A DNA stretch of 42,158 bases from a virus: positions 1 through 42,158 of IMG/VR virus record IMGVR_UViG_3300021378_000056, one strand, 5' to 3'. The translations under genes were made by a program, and so were the position numbers. A model generated the notes under the pieces. That model saw only the letters and a list, made by a program, of their open reading frames with translations. It was not told the DNA's origin and made no database searches. Positions 14,286 to 23,932 of the stretch are shown in pieces; position 1 is the first letter of the stretch; every line of letters begins with the position of its first letter.

Positions 14286-14978
14286 CTAAACTGGCGTAAT
14301 AGCCATAGTTATAACTGCACCTGTAGAGTTAAAATCTGTAGAGCCACCACCAAATGCAGCAGGGTCTACTTCTCCACTTGCCCAACCAAGAATACATCCA
14401 CCAGCTAAATTCCTTCCTGAGAAAGGAGACTGGTAAAAATTAGTTAAATCGCTACTTGTAAAAGGAGTCATATCCCCAGCTGTTGCTGATTGTTGTGCTG
14501 CAATAACAACAATAGCTGCTCCTGATGTTACAGGGGTAATAGGGGGTGGGTTTGGAGGTTGTTCAGCAAAAGTCAGGGTTTCAGATGTGGTGTCAAGTGA
14601 TAGTGAATTACTTAGCACATAAACTATTGAGTAAGAAAACACTGTGGAACTTAAATCAACTGTTAAAGTAGTATCAGGGGTACTCCCCATTACTTTATAA
14701 AATATCCCCAAGTTTATACGTCCAGTGCCTTGAGCTAAAGTTAGCTCTGCTTCTTCCGTCCATCCACTATCTGATGTTGAAAAGTCTATTATTGACCCTG
14801 AATTACTAGCGACTCCAACAATTACAATATCACCTTCTCTAGGGGCTGTTGCAATACCATTAGATAGTCCTGTTAAAAGCACACTAATACTAGAATTAGT
14901 CCCTTGTCCTCTTGTGCGACTTCCTACAAATTCAATACCTGCTTTAGAAGTTGCCGTCATTAACTTAGTAGCTAACAT
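14286..14978 (-). CDS. Putative tail-associated beta-rich protein, 230 aa
   Basis: Rich in Ser, Thr, Gly and Ala with many predicted beta strands (GDIVIVGVASNSGS, TTLTVDLSS, AAIVVIAAQQS), a Pro-rich linker near residue 145 (PPNPPPITP) and a Gly-rich C-terminal part. The start overlaps the stop of the tail fibre gene (TAATG). It could be a second receptor-binding or tip protein. No family is recognised with certainty. Confidence 0.55.
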   Translation of the reverse strand: MLATKLMTATSKAGIEFVGSRTRGQGTNSSISVLLTGLSNGIATAPREGDIVIVGVASNSGSIIDFSTSDSGWTEEAELTLAQGTGRINLGIFYKVMGSTPDTTLTVDLSSTVFSYSIVYVLSNSLSLDTTSETLTFAEQPPNPPPITPVTSGAAIVVIAAQQSATAGDMTPFTSSDLTNFYQSPFSGRNLAGGCILGWASGEVDPAAFGGGSTDFNSTGAVITMAITPV

Positions 14979-16933
14979 TAGGCATCTCCTACTCTAGCAC
15001 CATAAGTTGTACTACCTACTTTCCACAATACTATAGCTGTGTATCCTGAAGTGTTTAATGTTGGTGCTACACCTCCATCTGTTTTCCATTCAACTGATAA
15101 TGTAGACCATGTGATTGTGTAAGCTGCCCCATCATCAACCATTAAAGTAATAGACTCACCAGCATTCCATGTACCAGCAGTTGGAGTGCTATCCCCTGTT
15201 AAAGTCCATGTTTGTATTGTTCCGTCCGCTGGGCTTAATGCTGGTGTCGTGCCTGATACAGCAAATACGTTTTCACGAATACCATTACTAAATGCTACGT
15301 TACCAGTAGAGTCGATACGCATACGTTCAACACCACTTGTTGACCATATATGTGCAAGACTGCTTCTTAAGTATTGGTATACATTAGTTACCCCATCCCT
15401 GATTAGGAGACCTGCCGAAGCACTTACATGGTCAGGAGCGGAGAGTCTTATGTTTAAGCCGCTATTAATTGCAGTATTGCCTCCTGCAATGCTTAAAGAA
15501 GAATCTAACGATTGAGTACATATTCCAGCCCCGCCAAAGTTGTCCTTATTAAAGCGTAAGTACCCTGCATTATTGAAATCGGCAACTTCTAGCCCATCTA
15601 CAACCATGTTAATGGCAGATGCTGCGCCAGTATTGGTTGGGTCTGATGATAGCGTTAGATTAGCATCTGATACTACGACTCCATTATTTTGCACCTTAAT
15701 ATTTCCAGCTACTTCTAGTTTTTCTGTCGGGCTACTTGTACCGATACCTACGTTACCATTAGCATCAATCACAAAAGGTGTTGAATCAGGGTTACTCGCA
15801 TCCTCAACAAGTAACGCATCTCCTGTCCCTCGTTGTGTTATTCTTACAGCAGGGGTTGAGGTTGATATATCAATTTCTTGAAAACTAGCATAAGCATTAA
15901 GCCACCCAGTACCATCCCATATTTTCATGGTGTTATTAACTGTATTAAAATATAAAGCCCCAATAAGCAACGTATTCCCATCATTGTCCATGGATGGCTC
16001 AGAAAATTTAGCTCCTAGATAACGGTCATCAAAGGAATCATAAGAGGCAGCAGCATTAGAAGCACTCGTAGATGCCTCTGTAGCGCTCGTAGACGCATTA
16101 TCTGCGCTGGTTGATGCATTGGTAGCAGATGTGCTTGCAGAACTCGCTGAAGAGGCTGCATTGCTTGCCTGAGTCGTTGCTATACCAGCTTGGGTTGTAG
16201 CAATACCAGCTTGAGTTGTTGCTGTAGTAGCTGAAGTAGATGCTGAGCTTGCTGAATTACTAGCATTAGTTGCCGATGTTGCTGCAGATGTTGCAGATGT
16301 AGCAGCTTGACTAGCACTTGTACTTGCATTACTAGCACTTGAAACTGCTTGACTAGCACTTGTACTTGCAGCACTAGCTGAGTTACTTGCATTTGTTGCC
16401 GATGTTCCTGCTGCTGTAGCTTGTGTAGTAGCTGTCGTAGCACTTGTAGAAGCACTCGTTGCACTTGAAGCTGCATTAGAAGCACTTGTAGCAGCTGCTG
16501 TAGCTGAATTATTAGCGTTTGTAGCTGAGGTAGCTGCTGCATTTTTAGATGCTAAAGCTGATGCTGCATTCTCTTCAGCATTCTGAATGTCTACAATATT
16601 ATCTGCTGCTGTTATAATATCCTCTAAGGCATCATTGACATCGTTAATTATACTAATATTTACAGCTACAATATCAACACTTGAAGTAGTTCCTAGTTGA
16701 CCAATAGCTTCTTCTGATTGTACAACAAGTACATCTAATTGACTTCCGTCAGGTACATCTTCAACAAAGTTCATTACAATAGAGTTATTTACAATATCAT
16801 ATTTAGCTTTATCATTTACAACTGTACCATCTACTTCGACACGTACATAGTTATCGCCTTTTAAGTTAGAAGGTATAGGAAATACTTGGGTTGTACCATC
16901 TAACGTAAAGGAATGTCTTGCTGGAGTTTCCAT
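14978..16933 (-). CDS. Tail fibre, T7 gp17-type N-terminus, 651 aa
   Basis: Receptor-binding fibre. Residues 1-110 match the T7 tail fibre attachment domain (HSFTLDGTTQVFPIP, DGSQLDVLVVQSEEAIGQL). Residues 122-296 are a long Ala/Ser/Thr repeat that should form the trimeric shaft. The C-terminal part has GIGTSSPTEKLEVAG and ERMRIDSTGNV motifs, known from repetitive fibre and spike tips, and a final beta-rich end that would decide host range. In T7 the fibre gene lies after the internal virion proteins; here it is directly behind tail tube B. Confidence 0.9.
   Translation of the reverse strand: METPARHSFTLDGTTQVFPIPSNLKGDNYVRVEVDGTVVNDKAKYDIVNNSIVMNFVEDVPDGSQLDVLVVQSEEAIGQLGTTSSVDIVAVNISIINDVNDALEDIITAADNIVDIQNAEENAASALASKNAAATSATNANNSATAAATSASNAASSATSASTSATTATTQATAAGTSATNASNSASAASTSASQAVSSASNASTSASQAATSATSAATSATNASNSASSASTSATTATTQAGIATTQAGIATTQASNAASSASSASTSATNASTSADNASTSATEASTSASNAAASYDSFDDRYLGAKFSEPSMDNDGNTLLIGALYFNTVNNTMKIWDGTGWLNAYASFQEIDISTSTPAVRITQRGTGDALLVEDASNPDSTPFVIDANGNVGIGTSSPTEKLEVAGNIKVQNNGVVVSDANLTLSSDPTNTGAASAINMVVDGLEVADFNNAGYLRFNKDNFGGAGICTQSLDSSLSIAGGNTAINSGLNIRLSAPDHVSASAGLLIRDGVTNVYQYLRSSLAHIWSTSGVERMRIDSTGNVAFSNGIRENVFAVSGTTPALSPADGTIQTWTLTGDSTPTAGTWNAGESITLMVDDGAAYTITWSTLSVEWKTDGGVAPTLNTSGYTAIVLWKVGSTTYGARVGDA
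16046..16570. repeat. Degenerate short repeats coding the fibre shaft
   Basis: About 525 bases code an almost pure Ala/Ser/Thr/Asn run with recurring units such as SAS, TSAT, NAS and ATTQAGI (the last twice in a row). The DNA is a degenerate 9-12-base repeat, prone to length change by recombination or slippage. The low complexity also opens long alternative frames on both strands, which I regard as meaningless. Confidence 0.8.
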
Positions 16934-16942
16934 AGTTTTTCC

Positions 16943-19414
16943 TTATTTCATTTCACGAGAAGTTACTGTTAGCATACCTTCTACTATAACTGAAGTTAAT
17001 TTAAAATCATTTTCAGATGAATCTAAAATTGTAATATCTACGTTACCTACACGAGATGCTACAGTTAAGTCTAAATCTTTTAATGATGAGTTGTGTGATT
17101 TTGTATAAGTTGTATCGTAATCTTTACGGTATACTTCTGCGTCAAAAGCACCTTCACCTTCAATAGTTACTTTTTTAATGAGTAGCTTATGCTTAGGTGA
17201 CCTAATGTCTGTCATTTTTGGGTAGTAGTCAGGTAGCTGTACACTTGAGGTATAACCATATGACTCTATTGTAGTGTTGTTAGCAGATGATGTGTCTACT
17301 TTACCATTGACAACGTTCGAGTCTAATTGTAGTTTATGATACCGATAGTCATTAGCTGTCTTACATATTACTAAAAGATTAGAGGATAGCCCATAATATT
17401 CAAATGAGTTAGCAGTAGTAGTGAGTCCATTTAACAACGTCCACTTACTCCATGCTGATTGGATACGAGTTGTACCATCTTCTTTAAAGTTATACAAGTA
17501 TACTTCGTTAGTATCTGTAGTACACACAATATAACCTAATACACCATCTACAATCAATGTGCGGATAGGGTCAGCTAGGTATGTTGGAGTACTGACATTT
17601 AAGTCTACACCTTTAATATCGAGGTTATCTGTTTTGATATACTGACGTAGTTGCTGTCTATTATTAGTCGTTGAGATAAAGTACAAGCTATCATTGACAA
17701 CTACAGGTTCAACATCAATTGCCATTGGGTAGTTAGAGGTATTCACTAATGATACTGAGTCAGGACTAAAAGCTCTCTCACTTACCAATTCATACTGAGC
17801 ATATTTTGTAAAGATATACAATGAGTTATTGAAAGGTTTAGTAAAGTGTATCTTACTTGCTTGGTTAGTAGCAACAGTAACATCGACTACATCTGTGTCT
17901 AAAGATGTGATTACTGATGTAATATAAAAGTTAGTATAGTTAGCAGTTTCGGATAATACAATACTATCATCTGAAGCAATACCCAACCTATTCTTATAAA
18001 AGAACATGTCTTGGATACCGCGTTTGATACCATCTTCGTTTGGTGCAAAAGAAGGGTTAGGGTTATTCTCAATATTACCCACGCGTGGAGGTGACCAGTC
18101 AATTACATTAAACTTAAATGTAGCTACTCCTGCAACAACAGCAATCCTATCTAGTTTGATAGGCATATTTGTAAGAACACCACGGTTCTCTTCAGGGTCT
18201 AGTGTTTCTTCCCATGAGGAGCCATTCCATTTTACAAAGTAGTCAGTAAAGGTTGTTTGTTCTTCACCTGTAATCTTAACATAAGTATCAGCAAACGGAA
18301 AATCTTTAGGTAAATCTGTAATCTTATTAACAGAGCCTTTCCAGCCAATAGAAGCTTGATTACCCCAAGAGTCCCAGCTACTAAATTCAAAATCACCACC
18401 ATCTTCACGTGTGATTTTAATGATAGAGCCTTTGACTTCTGCTTGAAAACCAACTGTAGTATTAAATAGTACATTGAATGTGAAGCTTACGGCTACAGCA
18501 ACATTTACATACGGGTTAAAGGGATTTCCTGTAGGGGATTGCCTTGTAGACTGGTTTGTTAAAGTAACGGTGTAATAACCAGTATCTACGTCGTAACTTA
18601 TATTTGAGGCTACAACCGAATCTCCTGAAGCTGCATCAGGAACAACAATATTATAACTTGGGGTGGCTATTTCATTCCCAGTACCTATAAATATGCTAAC
18701 TGTTTTTGTTTGACTAGCTGCAAGATATTGTGACGAAGCTTGAGATGAAGTGGCTGCTCCATTAACCAAAGCTGCTAATTGGGCTGCTGCATAATCAGAG
18801 TCTTCATACCCAGTAGCAGGGTCATATGTTTGAATTGAAGGTTTATCAGGGCTTACTTGTATAAGGGAGTTATTTAAATAGATAGCATAGTTATACGGAT
18901 TGTATCTATCACCACTACCACGTTTAAGCCAGTAAAAAGCTTCTCTAGTATAGCCTGCTTTTAAAGGAAATGTGTTTGTAGCATCAATGTCTACTAAAGC
19001 ATTTCGTGAGAACATCCAAGTTCTATCTTGTACTGTTAGAGCTTTTAAGTTGCTATTAGCTAAGTAGTCTTTAATTGTAGTTTCATGTTCTGCCTCAAAC
19101 TCTACAACCATCGGCTCACCAACAAGATTAAATATCTGTACTGGGTTGTCGTAGTCGCTTGTCTCTACAAAGATATATTCTTCATCATTTTCCCCACGGT
19201 CATAAGTGTGAAATACTTTACCGTCAGCCATTTCAGGTTGGTCAGCAAAGGTAATTGTTTTTTGATGGTTTACAGGAGGTCTTTTAAGCAAGCCCTCAAC
19301 AACACTAGGAATACAATTTACCATCTCTTTACATTGGTTATCTAGTATCAACTCAGGGTTCTGCTGAGAAACTCCATTGTAGAACGGAGGGTAGACTTTA
19401 TGTATCTTTGGCAT
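16943..19414 (-). CDS. Tail tubular protein B, gp12-like, 823 aa
   Basis: Nozzle of the short tail. The N-terminus PPFYNGVSQQNPELILDNQCKEM is the typical start of this family (a GVSQQ motif), followed by a mostly beta sequence with EYIFVETSDYDNP and EGLLKRP segments. Length fits T7 gp12 (794 aa). It follows tail tubular protein A and has a perfect AAGGAGG ribosome site. Confidence 0.9.
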   Translation of the reverse strand: MPKIHKVYPPFYNGVSQQNPELILDNQCKEMVNCIPSVVEGLLKRPPVNHQKTITFADQPEMADGKVFHTYDRGENDEEYIFVETSDYDNPVQIFNLVGEPMVVEFEAEHETTIKDYLANSNLKALTVQDRTWMFSRNALVDIDATNTFPLKAGYTREAFYWLKRGSGDRYNPYNYAIYLNNSLIQVSPDKPSIQTYDPATGYEDSDYAAAQLAALVNGAATSSQASSQYLAASQTKTVSIFIGTGNEIATPSYNIVVPDAASGDSVVASNISYDVDTGYYTVTLTNQSTRQSPTGNPFNPYVNVAVAVSFTFNVLFNTTVGFQAEVKGSIIKITREDGGDFEFSSWDSWGNQASIGWKGSVNKITDLPKDFPFADTYVKITGEEQTTFTDYFVKWNGSSWEETLDPEENRGVLTNMPIKLDRIAVVAGVATFKFNVIDWSPPRVGNIENNPNPSFAPNEDGIKRGIQDMFFYKNRLGIASDDSIVLSETANYTNFYITSVITSLDTDVVDVTVATNQASKIHFTKPFNNSLYIFTKYAQYELVSERAFSPDSVSLVNTSNYPMAIDVEPVVVNDSLYFISTTNNRQQLRQYIKTDNLDIKGVDLNVSTPTYLADPIRTLIVDGVLGYIVCTTDTNEVYLYNFKEDGTTRIQSAWSKWTLLNGLTTTANSFEYYGLSSNLLVICKTANDYRYHKLQLDSNVVNGKVDTSSANNTTIESYGYTSSVQLPDYYPKMTDIRSPKHKLLIKKVTIEGEGAFDAEVYRKDYDTTYTKSHNSSLKDLDLTVASRVGNVDITILDSSENDFKLTSVIVEGMLTVTSREMK

Positions 19415-19424
19415 TTAATCCTCC

Positions 19425-19988
19425 TTATAGTGGTGTTGGGTTAGCAGCTCTATCAATTAAGCGAGTGCCTCTTACTAAGTTAAATTTAGATTGTCGTAAG
19501 TGTTCGCGTTCAACTTTAATTTGTTGTAAAGCTACTTTTGTCTCTAATTCTTTTTGAGTTGTGTCGTCACCATTTAGATATACATGTAAGTGCTTAGAAG
19601 CTACTAATACAATATATGTTCTAAAGATGTCAGGTATATTATCAAATGTAACTTCAAGTCGTACTGTAAGTGTTACAGGTTGCTCAAAGATACCTGATGT
19701 TGTATCCCTTTGATATAGGTTGTTGCCTTCTTTAAAGTAGTCCACATTTTCAAACTCAATTAAGTTATCAGGTAATGTAATGTAGCCATCTGTGTCAGGT
19801 ACATATGTTACTTCAAATGTATTAAACCATAGTTTATTTTCTTGTTCTTCGCGTAGTGTTTCAGCTAGAATTACACGTGCTAATACCGCTTCATGTCCTT
19901 CAGGTAGGCTATCAATAGTCACGCCTGTAGGGATAGGTAGTTCGCCAATGTATCGAAGCATTCTATTAATAGCGTCAATCTCAGTCAT
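19425..19988 (-). CDS. Tail tubular protein A, gp11-like, 187 aa
   Basis: Adaptor between portal and tail nozzle. The start MTEIDAINRMLRYIGELPI matches the family (EIDAVNxxLxxIGExP), with later WFNTF, ITLPDNLIEF and LVASKH segments. T7 gp11 is 196 aa. It is the first gene behind the capsid terminator and has an AAGGAAAAA ribosome site, so it depends on transcript that passes the terminator. Confidence 0.88.
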   Translation of the reverse strand: MTEIDAINRMLRYIGELPIPTGVTIDSLPEGHEAVLARVILAETLREEQENKLWFNTFEVTYVPDTDGYITLPDNLIEFENVDYFKEGNNLYQRDTTSGIFEQPVTLTVRLEVTFDNIPDIFRTYIVLVASKHLHVYLNGDDTTQKELETKVALQQIKVEREHLRQSKFNLVRGTRLIDRAANPTPL

Positions 19989-20051
19989 AATTTTTCCTTG
20001 TCTATATATTTATGATTACTCTAGCACTCTCTAATAATCACAAATATAGAG

Positions 20052-20077
20052 ATAAAGAGAACCTCCCCGAAGGGAGG
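20052..20077 (-). terminator. Terminator behind the major capsid gene
   Basis: The minus-strand RNA forms a perfect 6-bp stem CCTCCC / GGGAGG closed by the stable TTCG tetraloop (20077-20062), followed by TTCTCTTT. It starts 9 bases behind the capsid stop. T7 has its main terminator T-phi at the same place, where partial read-through makes much capsid and less tail protein. The same logic is likely here. Confidence 0.8.
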
Positions 20078-20086
20078 AGTCTTTAA

Positions 20087-21055
20087 CTAGGCTACTGTAC
20101 CACCTGTGATTACACATGAACATGCTGGTTTAAGAACACCTAAACCGTAGGAGTAGTATGTAGTCATCAATGTAGCTAGTTGCTCAGGGATGTAGTTAAC
20201 TTCAGAAGTAACGTCCATCAATTTAGCAACAGCAACAGCTTCTGATGTGAAGATGATTGCTTTAAGTTTTTTGTTAGTACCGCCAACGTCTACAGATGAA
20301 TCTACTGGTAAGTAGTTAGATTTGTAGATACGGATACCAGCAACTTCCATTACTGTACCTTTGTTGATGCCACCGTTATCACCTGAAGTGATGTCTTTGT
20401 TTACAGCATCTGATTGAGCTAGGTAAGAATAGATTAGTGGTGTAACTACTAAGTATTTTTCACCAGCAACATCTTTAGCTTCCATTGCAGCAACTGCTTG
20501 GAATACGGCTTCGATTAAAGCATCGCCTTTAGCTTTAGGTGTAGAACCTGAATCAATTACATCGTTGTTAACTTCTGTACCGTCAGCTTGTACCGCAGCA
20601 CCGCCAATTGTACCTGAAGTTTGTGAAGCTGTTACTAATAGAGCTGCAACTGCTTTGTCGATTTTAACTGCTAGAGCTTCACCAGCTTGTTTAGCTAGCT
20701 CACCACGTGTTGCAAAGTGCAATACTTTTTCTTCAAATTTATCTACTGCCATTGCAAAGTATTCAAGAGCATCAATGTTGATGATACGCTCTTTAACTGC
20801 AACTGTAGACATTGTTAACTCAGTGCCCGGCACGTGAGTGTTTGTGTCAGAGTCAGAAGACTGACCAATTACAGGGATAGAGATTGAAGAACCGCTTTCG
20901 ATTGATTTAGTTGTAACCAAATCTAAGAAAACTTGTTTACGGTCAAATGCTGTTAATACAGAACCGTAGTAGATTTCTAAAGCGTTGTCCATGTCGGTAG
21001 GAACACCGCGTGTACCAGTGGTAAAATTACCAATGTTATTTACTGTTAATGCCAT
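20087..21055 (-). CDS. Major capsid protein, gp10-like, 322 aa
   Basis: Main shell protein of the head, HK97 fold. The order portal, scaffold, capsid, tail tube and the sequence (RKQVFLDLVTTKSIESGSSISIPVIG, TRGELAKQAGEALAVKIDKAVAA) match the T7-like capsid family. T7 gp10A is 345 aa. It has AAGGATAATAAA before the start and a terminator directly behind the stop. I see no clear frameshift signal for a longer second form. Confidence 0.9.
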   Translation of the reverse strand: MALTVNNIGNFTTGTRGVPTDMDNALEIYYGSVLTAFDRKQVFLDLVTTKSIESGSSISIPVIGQSSDSDTNTHVPGTELTMSTVAVKERIINIDALEYFAMAVDKFEEKVLHFATRGELAKQAGEALAVKIDKAVAALLVTASQTSGTIGGAAVQADGTEVNNDVIDSGSTPKAKGDALIEAVFQAVAAMEAKDVAGEKYLVVTPLIYSYLAQSDAVNKDITSGDNGGINKGTVMEVAGIRIYKSNYLPVDSSVDVGGTNKKLKAIIFTSEAVAVAKLMDVTSEVNYIPEQLATLMTTYYSYGLGVLKPACSCVITGGTVA

Positions 21056-21336
21056 TTTATTATCCTTAAAATATGATATGTGTATTTTGTAATCGTAGCT
21101 ATCTTTATATAATAATCTTTAAGTTGTCCATAGAACATGAGCGCATCATTGTTGTTAGGGCTTACAGAATACTTACAAATCTGCTCTAAGGTTACTATTA
21201 GTTTGTGTAGTTTATGCTACATGATTAAGTGTCTTAGTACGTCTACTATTGACATCTTAGCTAAGGTGTCTTCCTTTATAATATTGAATTGCCCCAATCC
21301 CCTAAAGGAGACGAAACGAGAAAAGGGGCAAATTAG
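21056..21336. other. Gap between scaffold and capsid genes
   Basis: No supported gene in these 281 bases. Just behind the scaffold stop, TTGCCCC (21331-21325) can pair with GGGGCAA (21295-21289) around a 29-base loop, a weak terminator at best. At about 21116-21140 the minus strand contains CATGTTCTATGGACA, a poor match to the phage promoter core, sharing ATGGACA. T7 has a strong promoter (phi10) in this place. The last 20 bases carry the capsid ribosome site. Confidence 0.5.
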
Positions 21337-22146
21337 TTATAGAATACCACGCTTACGTGAAGCTAAGTATCGTTGGTCTACCATTTTGGTGTACTTAGCA
21401 TCTTTACCGTAGAGTCTATCAGTCATAGCTTTCTGCCATTGGTTTTTGTCTGCAAAAGGTTGCATACCACTACCAGCTGAATCACCTTCAAGTCTACGTG
21501 TAGCTGTAGGGGCTTGTTGGTCATACTTTAACTTCATGTACTCTAAGTTACGTAATACTCTTTGTTGGTCTAGGCTATCCACAGCTGCGTTGTAGTCGTT
21601 AATAACGTCTTCAGTCATATTCTGTGATGCCCAATTAATAATATCTACGTACTGCTCTTGTCCACCAACTGAATTGTAGATAGTATTCTTAACGGTTTCA
21701 GCGTAAGCTGTTTGTCCTTGAATATACTGGTCTACTTGTTGTTTGGTGAACCCTTTTTTAGCTAGGTCAGCATAAGACTCATCTGATAGCTTACCCTTTT
21801 CTGCAACCTCTTGCTCGTACTTGGTGACATTGAATCCAGTGTCGGCAGTATCTTCAACTTTAGGTTCTTCTTTGGGTGCTTCAGGTTCTTTAGGCTCGCC
21901 TAGTTTTTTTTGCAGTTCGTTGTATGCTTGTAGTAAGTCCTCTTGAGATTTAAACTTACCAGCAATCAGCTCTTCTTTAGGTGTTCCATCTTCATTGTAA
22001 CCTTCAGGGACACCTTCTGCTGCCTCGTCACTAGTCTTTTGTGACTCTTGGTAACGTGCCTTAGCTGCTGCTTCTACTTGTTGCTGTTCAGACATCTGTG
22101 GGGATTGTTCAACCACACCTGTATCTACCATCTGCTCTTCAGCCAT
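21337..22146 (-). CDS. Scaffolding (capsid assembly) protein, gp9-like, 269 aa
   Basis: Temporary core for procapsid assembly. The protein is acidic, rich in Glu, Lys, Gln and Pro, with low-complexity Pro-Glu repeats near residues 90-105 (EPEAPKEEPKVED) and a helical C-terminus ending with basic residues (YLASRKRGIL), as usual for the capsid-binding tail of scaffolds. Length is close to T7 gp9 (307 aa), and it lies between portal and capsid. Start with AAAGGAGAG. Confidence 0.85.
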   Translation of the reverse strand: MAEEQMVDTGVVEQSPQMSEQQQVEAAAKARYQESQKTSDEAAEGVPEGYNEDGTPKEELIAGKFKSQEDLLQAYNELQKKLGEPKEPEAPKEEPKVEDTADTGFNVTKYEQEVAEKGKLSDESYADLAKKGFTKQQVDQYIQGQTAYAETVKNTIYNSVGGQEQYVDIINWASQNMTEDVINDYNAAVDSLDQQRVLRNLEYMKLKYDQQAPTATRRLEGDSAGSGMQPFADKNQWQKAMTDRLYGKDAKYTKMVDQRYLASRKRGIL

Positions 22147-22147
22147 C

Positions 22148-22339
22148 TTACTCTCCTTTAGCTACTGGTGCTTTAGGTGTAGGTTTAGGAGCTGGGGTCA
22201 TATCAAAGCTATTCGGATAGCCTTTTTTAGCTTCCTCTTCTTTGTCACGTAGATAGTAATCAGCGTCTGTAATTGTATTTTTGTTCTTGGTTTTGACACC
22301 ATTCTGTTTTAGTTCGTATAGCGATTGTTGTTTAGCCAT
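22148..22339 (-). CDS. Small protein between portal and scaffold, 63 aa
   Basis: Unknown function. A basic N-terminus (MAKQQSLYELKQNGVKTKNKN) and a Pro/Lys/Ala-rich tail (TPAPKPTPKAPVAKGE). An AAAGGAG ribosome site supports it, and it ends 2 bases before the scaffold start. Possibly a minor virion protein. Small proteins occur at this place in other T7-like marine phages. Confidence 0.65.
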   Translation of the reverse strand: MAKQQSLYELKQNGVKTKNKNTITDADYYLRDKEEEAKKGYPNSFDMTPAPKPTPKAPVAKGE

Positions 22340-22360
22340 TGTTTATCTCCTTTAGATTAA

Positions 22361-23926
22361 TTAGCCTTGTTGCATTAGTTGTTGCGGTAACTCTTTTGTA
22401 CCTGCATCTACTAGATTACCAGCACCTTGTTGTGCTAATGCTGCTTGTTGAGCTGCTGCTTGTTCCTGTTGGATTTGCTCTTCAGTTTTGATTAGGTCTG
22501 TAACATCGAGTGATAAGCTATTAGCTATTTTCTCAATATACACACCAACATTTAATCTGCTTAAGATAATCTCAGGGCTACCAAGCTCTTGTATTAGTTG
22601 ATTGAACTGACGTATCTTATCTAGCTCTACGTTACGACCTAATGCCTCGATACCTGTAACAATCACCATATCAATGCCTAGTGACTCGACATCGGCTTTC
22701 GATTGATTAAGTAGTAGGTAAGCTAGGGGTCGTTGTAATTCAAGCGATAGGATGCTGTAGACACCGCCTAGAGACTTCTCTAAGTCAGCTGCCATATAGC
22801 GAATCTCAGTAGCTGTAGTTCTTTCAGAATCACGTGCTGCTGATGATGCTACTAGGAATGCTTGCTCAAGCCTTCGTGTAAGGTCTTGTACCATCTGCAT
22901 CGGTACTTGCATATCAGCACCTTTGTCTACACGAAGAGTTGTAATATCATTCTCTAAGTCACCTAAGATACAGATACCATTCTCAGCTTCGTTAATATCA
23001 GCGATGTCAACTGTAGAGCCTGCACGTTTACCAAAGAGTACACGTGACATTACTGCTGATGACTCAATGAGTAATTGGTATAGACCTTCAAGCGAACGGA
23101 AGTCACCTAAGTATTGCTCTACTAAACCACGACCATAGTTTTCACCATTGATTGAAGTCCAGCGTAGAGGGATGAAAGGAAGCTCACGTACATTGTTGTA
23201 GCTTACATCTGAACCATCTACTATAATCTCTTCAACCTCTTGGAACTCATACCACTTGCCTTCTTTGTAGATAGCACGTGTGAATATGGTAACGGTTGAG
23301 GAGTCTGCAATTTCAGGGTCGCTTGCTAATTGAGCTAAGATGTCTTCAGGTAGGGTGTCGCGTGTCACTGCTTCTTTAGCAATGATTTCTACAGGGTTAC
23401 CTGAGAAGTCACGTGAGACTACGAAGTTTTCCATCTTGTAGCTTTTGATACCAGTTTCAGTTTTGTATAGTAATGCATTACCACCAATGATAAGAGATTT
23501 ACAAGCTTCAAAGATAGGAACACGTAGAGCTTCTCGCTCAATTTGTTTCATCATTGCTTGTTCAAGTAAGACTAAGTTTTTCTCTAGTTCATCTACCGCA
23601 CCTTGCTCTTGCTGTTGTAATGTACTTTTAACTTCGTCATTTGGAAGTAATCGGAAAAAGCTAGTGTTTGGTGGGAGTAATGCGAGTAAGAGTTTACTTG
23701 CAAGGTTGTGTACAAGACGACTACCAACTGCTTGGTAAGGTGTAGTCAAGTCATCTGTTTCTGTATGACCATCGTCTGTAACAACAGAAGGGATTGTTAG
23801 TTTAGAACATTCTCTAGCTCTGTCAATAACTGCTGAACGTTCAGCTTCAAGCTTTGAGAACTTTTGTTTGGATGTTGAGTTCTGAGCAATAAGCTCCTCA
23901 ACACTATAGTCATTTTGTAGTGCCAT
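22361..23926 (-). CDS. Portal (head-tail connector) protein, gp8-like, 521 aa
   Basis: Dodecameric ring through which DNA enters and leaves. The sequence matches the T7 portal family: ARECSKLTIPSV near the start, TPYQAVGSRLVHNLASKLLLALLPPNTSFFRL at about residues 60-95, GNALLY near 155, and SSAARDSERTTATEIRYMA near 370. T7 gp8 is 536 aa. The C-terminus is Gln/Ala-rich. Confidence 0.93.
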   Translation of the reverse strand: MALQNDYSVEELIAQNSTSKQKFSKLEAERSAVIDRARECSKLTIPSVVTDDGHTETDDLTTPYQAVGSRLVHNLASKLLLALLPPNTSFFRLLPNDEVKSTLQQQEQGAVDELEKNLVLLEQAMMKQIEREALRVPIFEACKSLIIGGNALLYKTETGIKSYKMENFVVSRDFSGNPVEIIAKEAVTRDTLPEDILAQLASDPEIADSSTVTIFTRAIYKEGKWYEFQEVEEIIVDGSDVSYNNVRELPFIPLRWTSINGENYGRGLVEQYLGDFRSLEGLYQLLIESSAVMSRVLFGKRAGSTVDIADINEAENGICILGDLENDITTLRVDKGADMQVPMQMVQDLTRRLEQAFLVASSAARDSERTTATEIRYMAADLEKSLGGVYSILSLELQRPLAYLLLNQSKADVESLGIDMVIVTGIEALGRNVELDKIRQFNQLIQELGSPEIILSRLNVGVYIEKIANSLSLDVTDLIKTEEQIQQEQAAAQQAALAQQGAGNLVDAGTKELPQQLMQQG

Positions 23927-23932
23927 TAGTTA

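Noticed and set aside
16180-16542. 120-codon minus-strand frame of Gln/Leu repeats
   Set aside because: Shifted reading of the Ala/Ser/Thr shaft of the tail fibre.
21116-21140. Possible fourth phage promoter before the capsid gene
   Set aside because: It shares only ATGGACA and a few more bases with the core and lacks the TAG end. The place is right, but the match is too weak.
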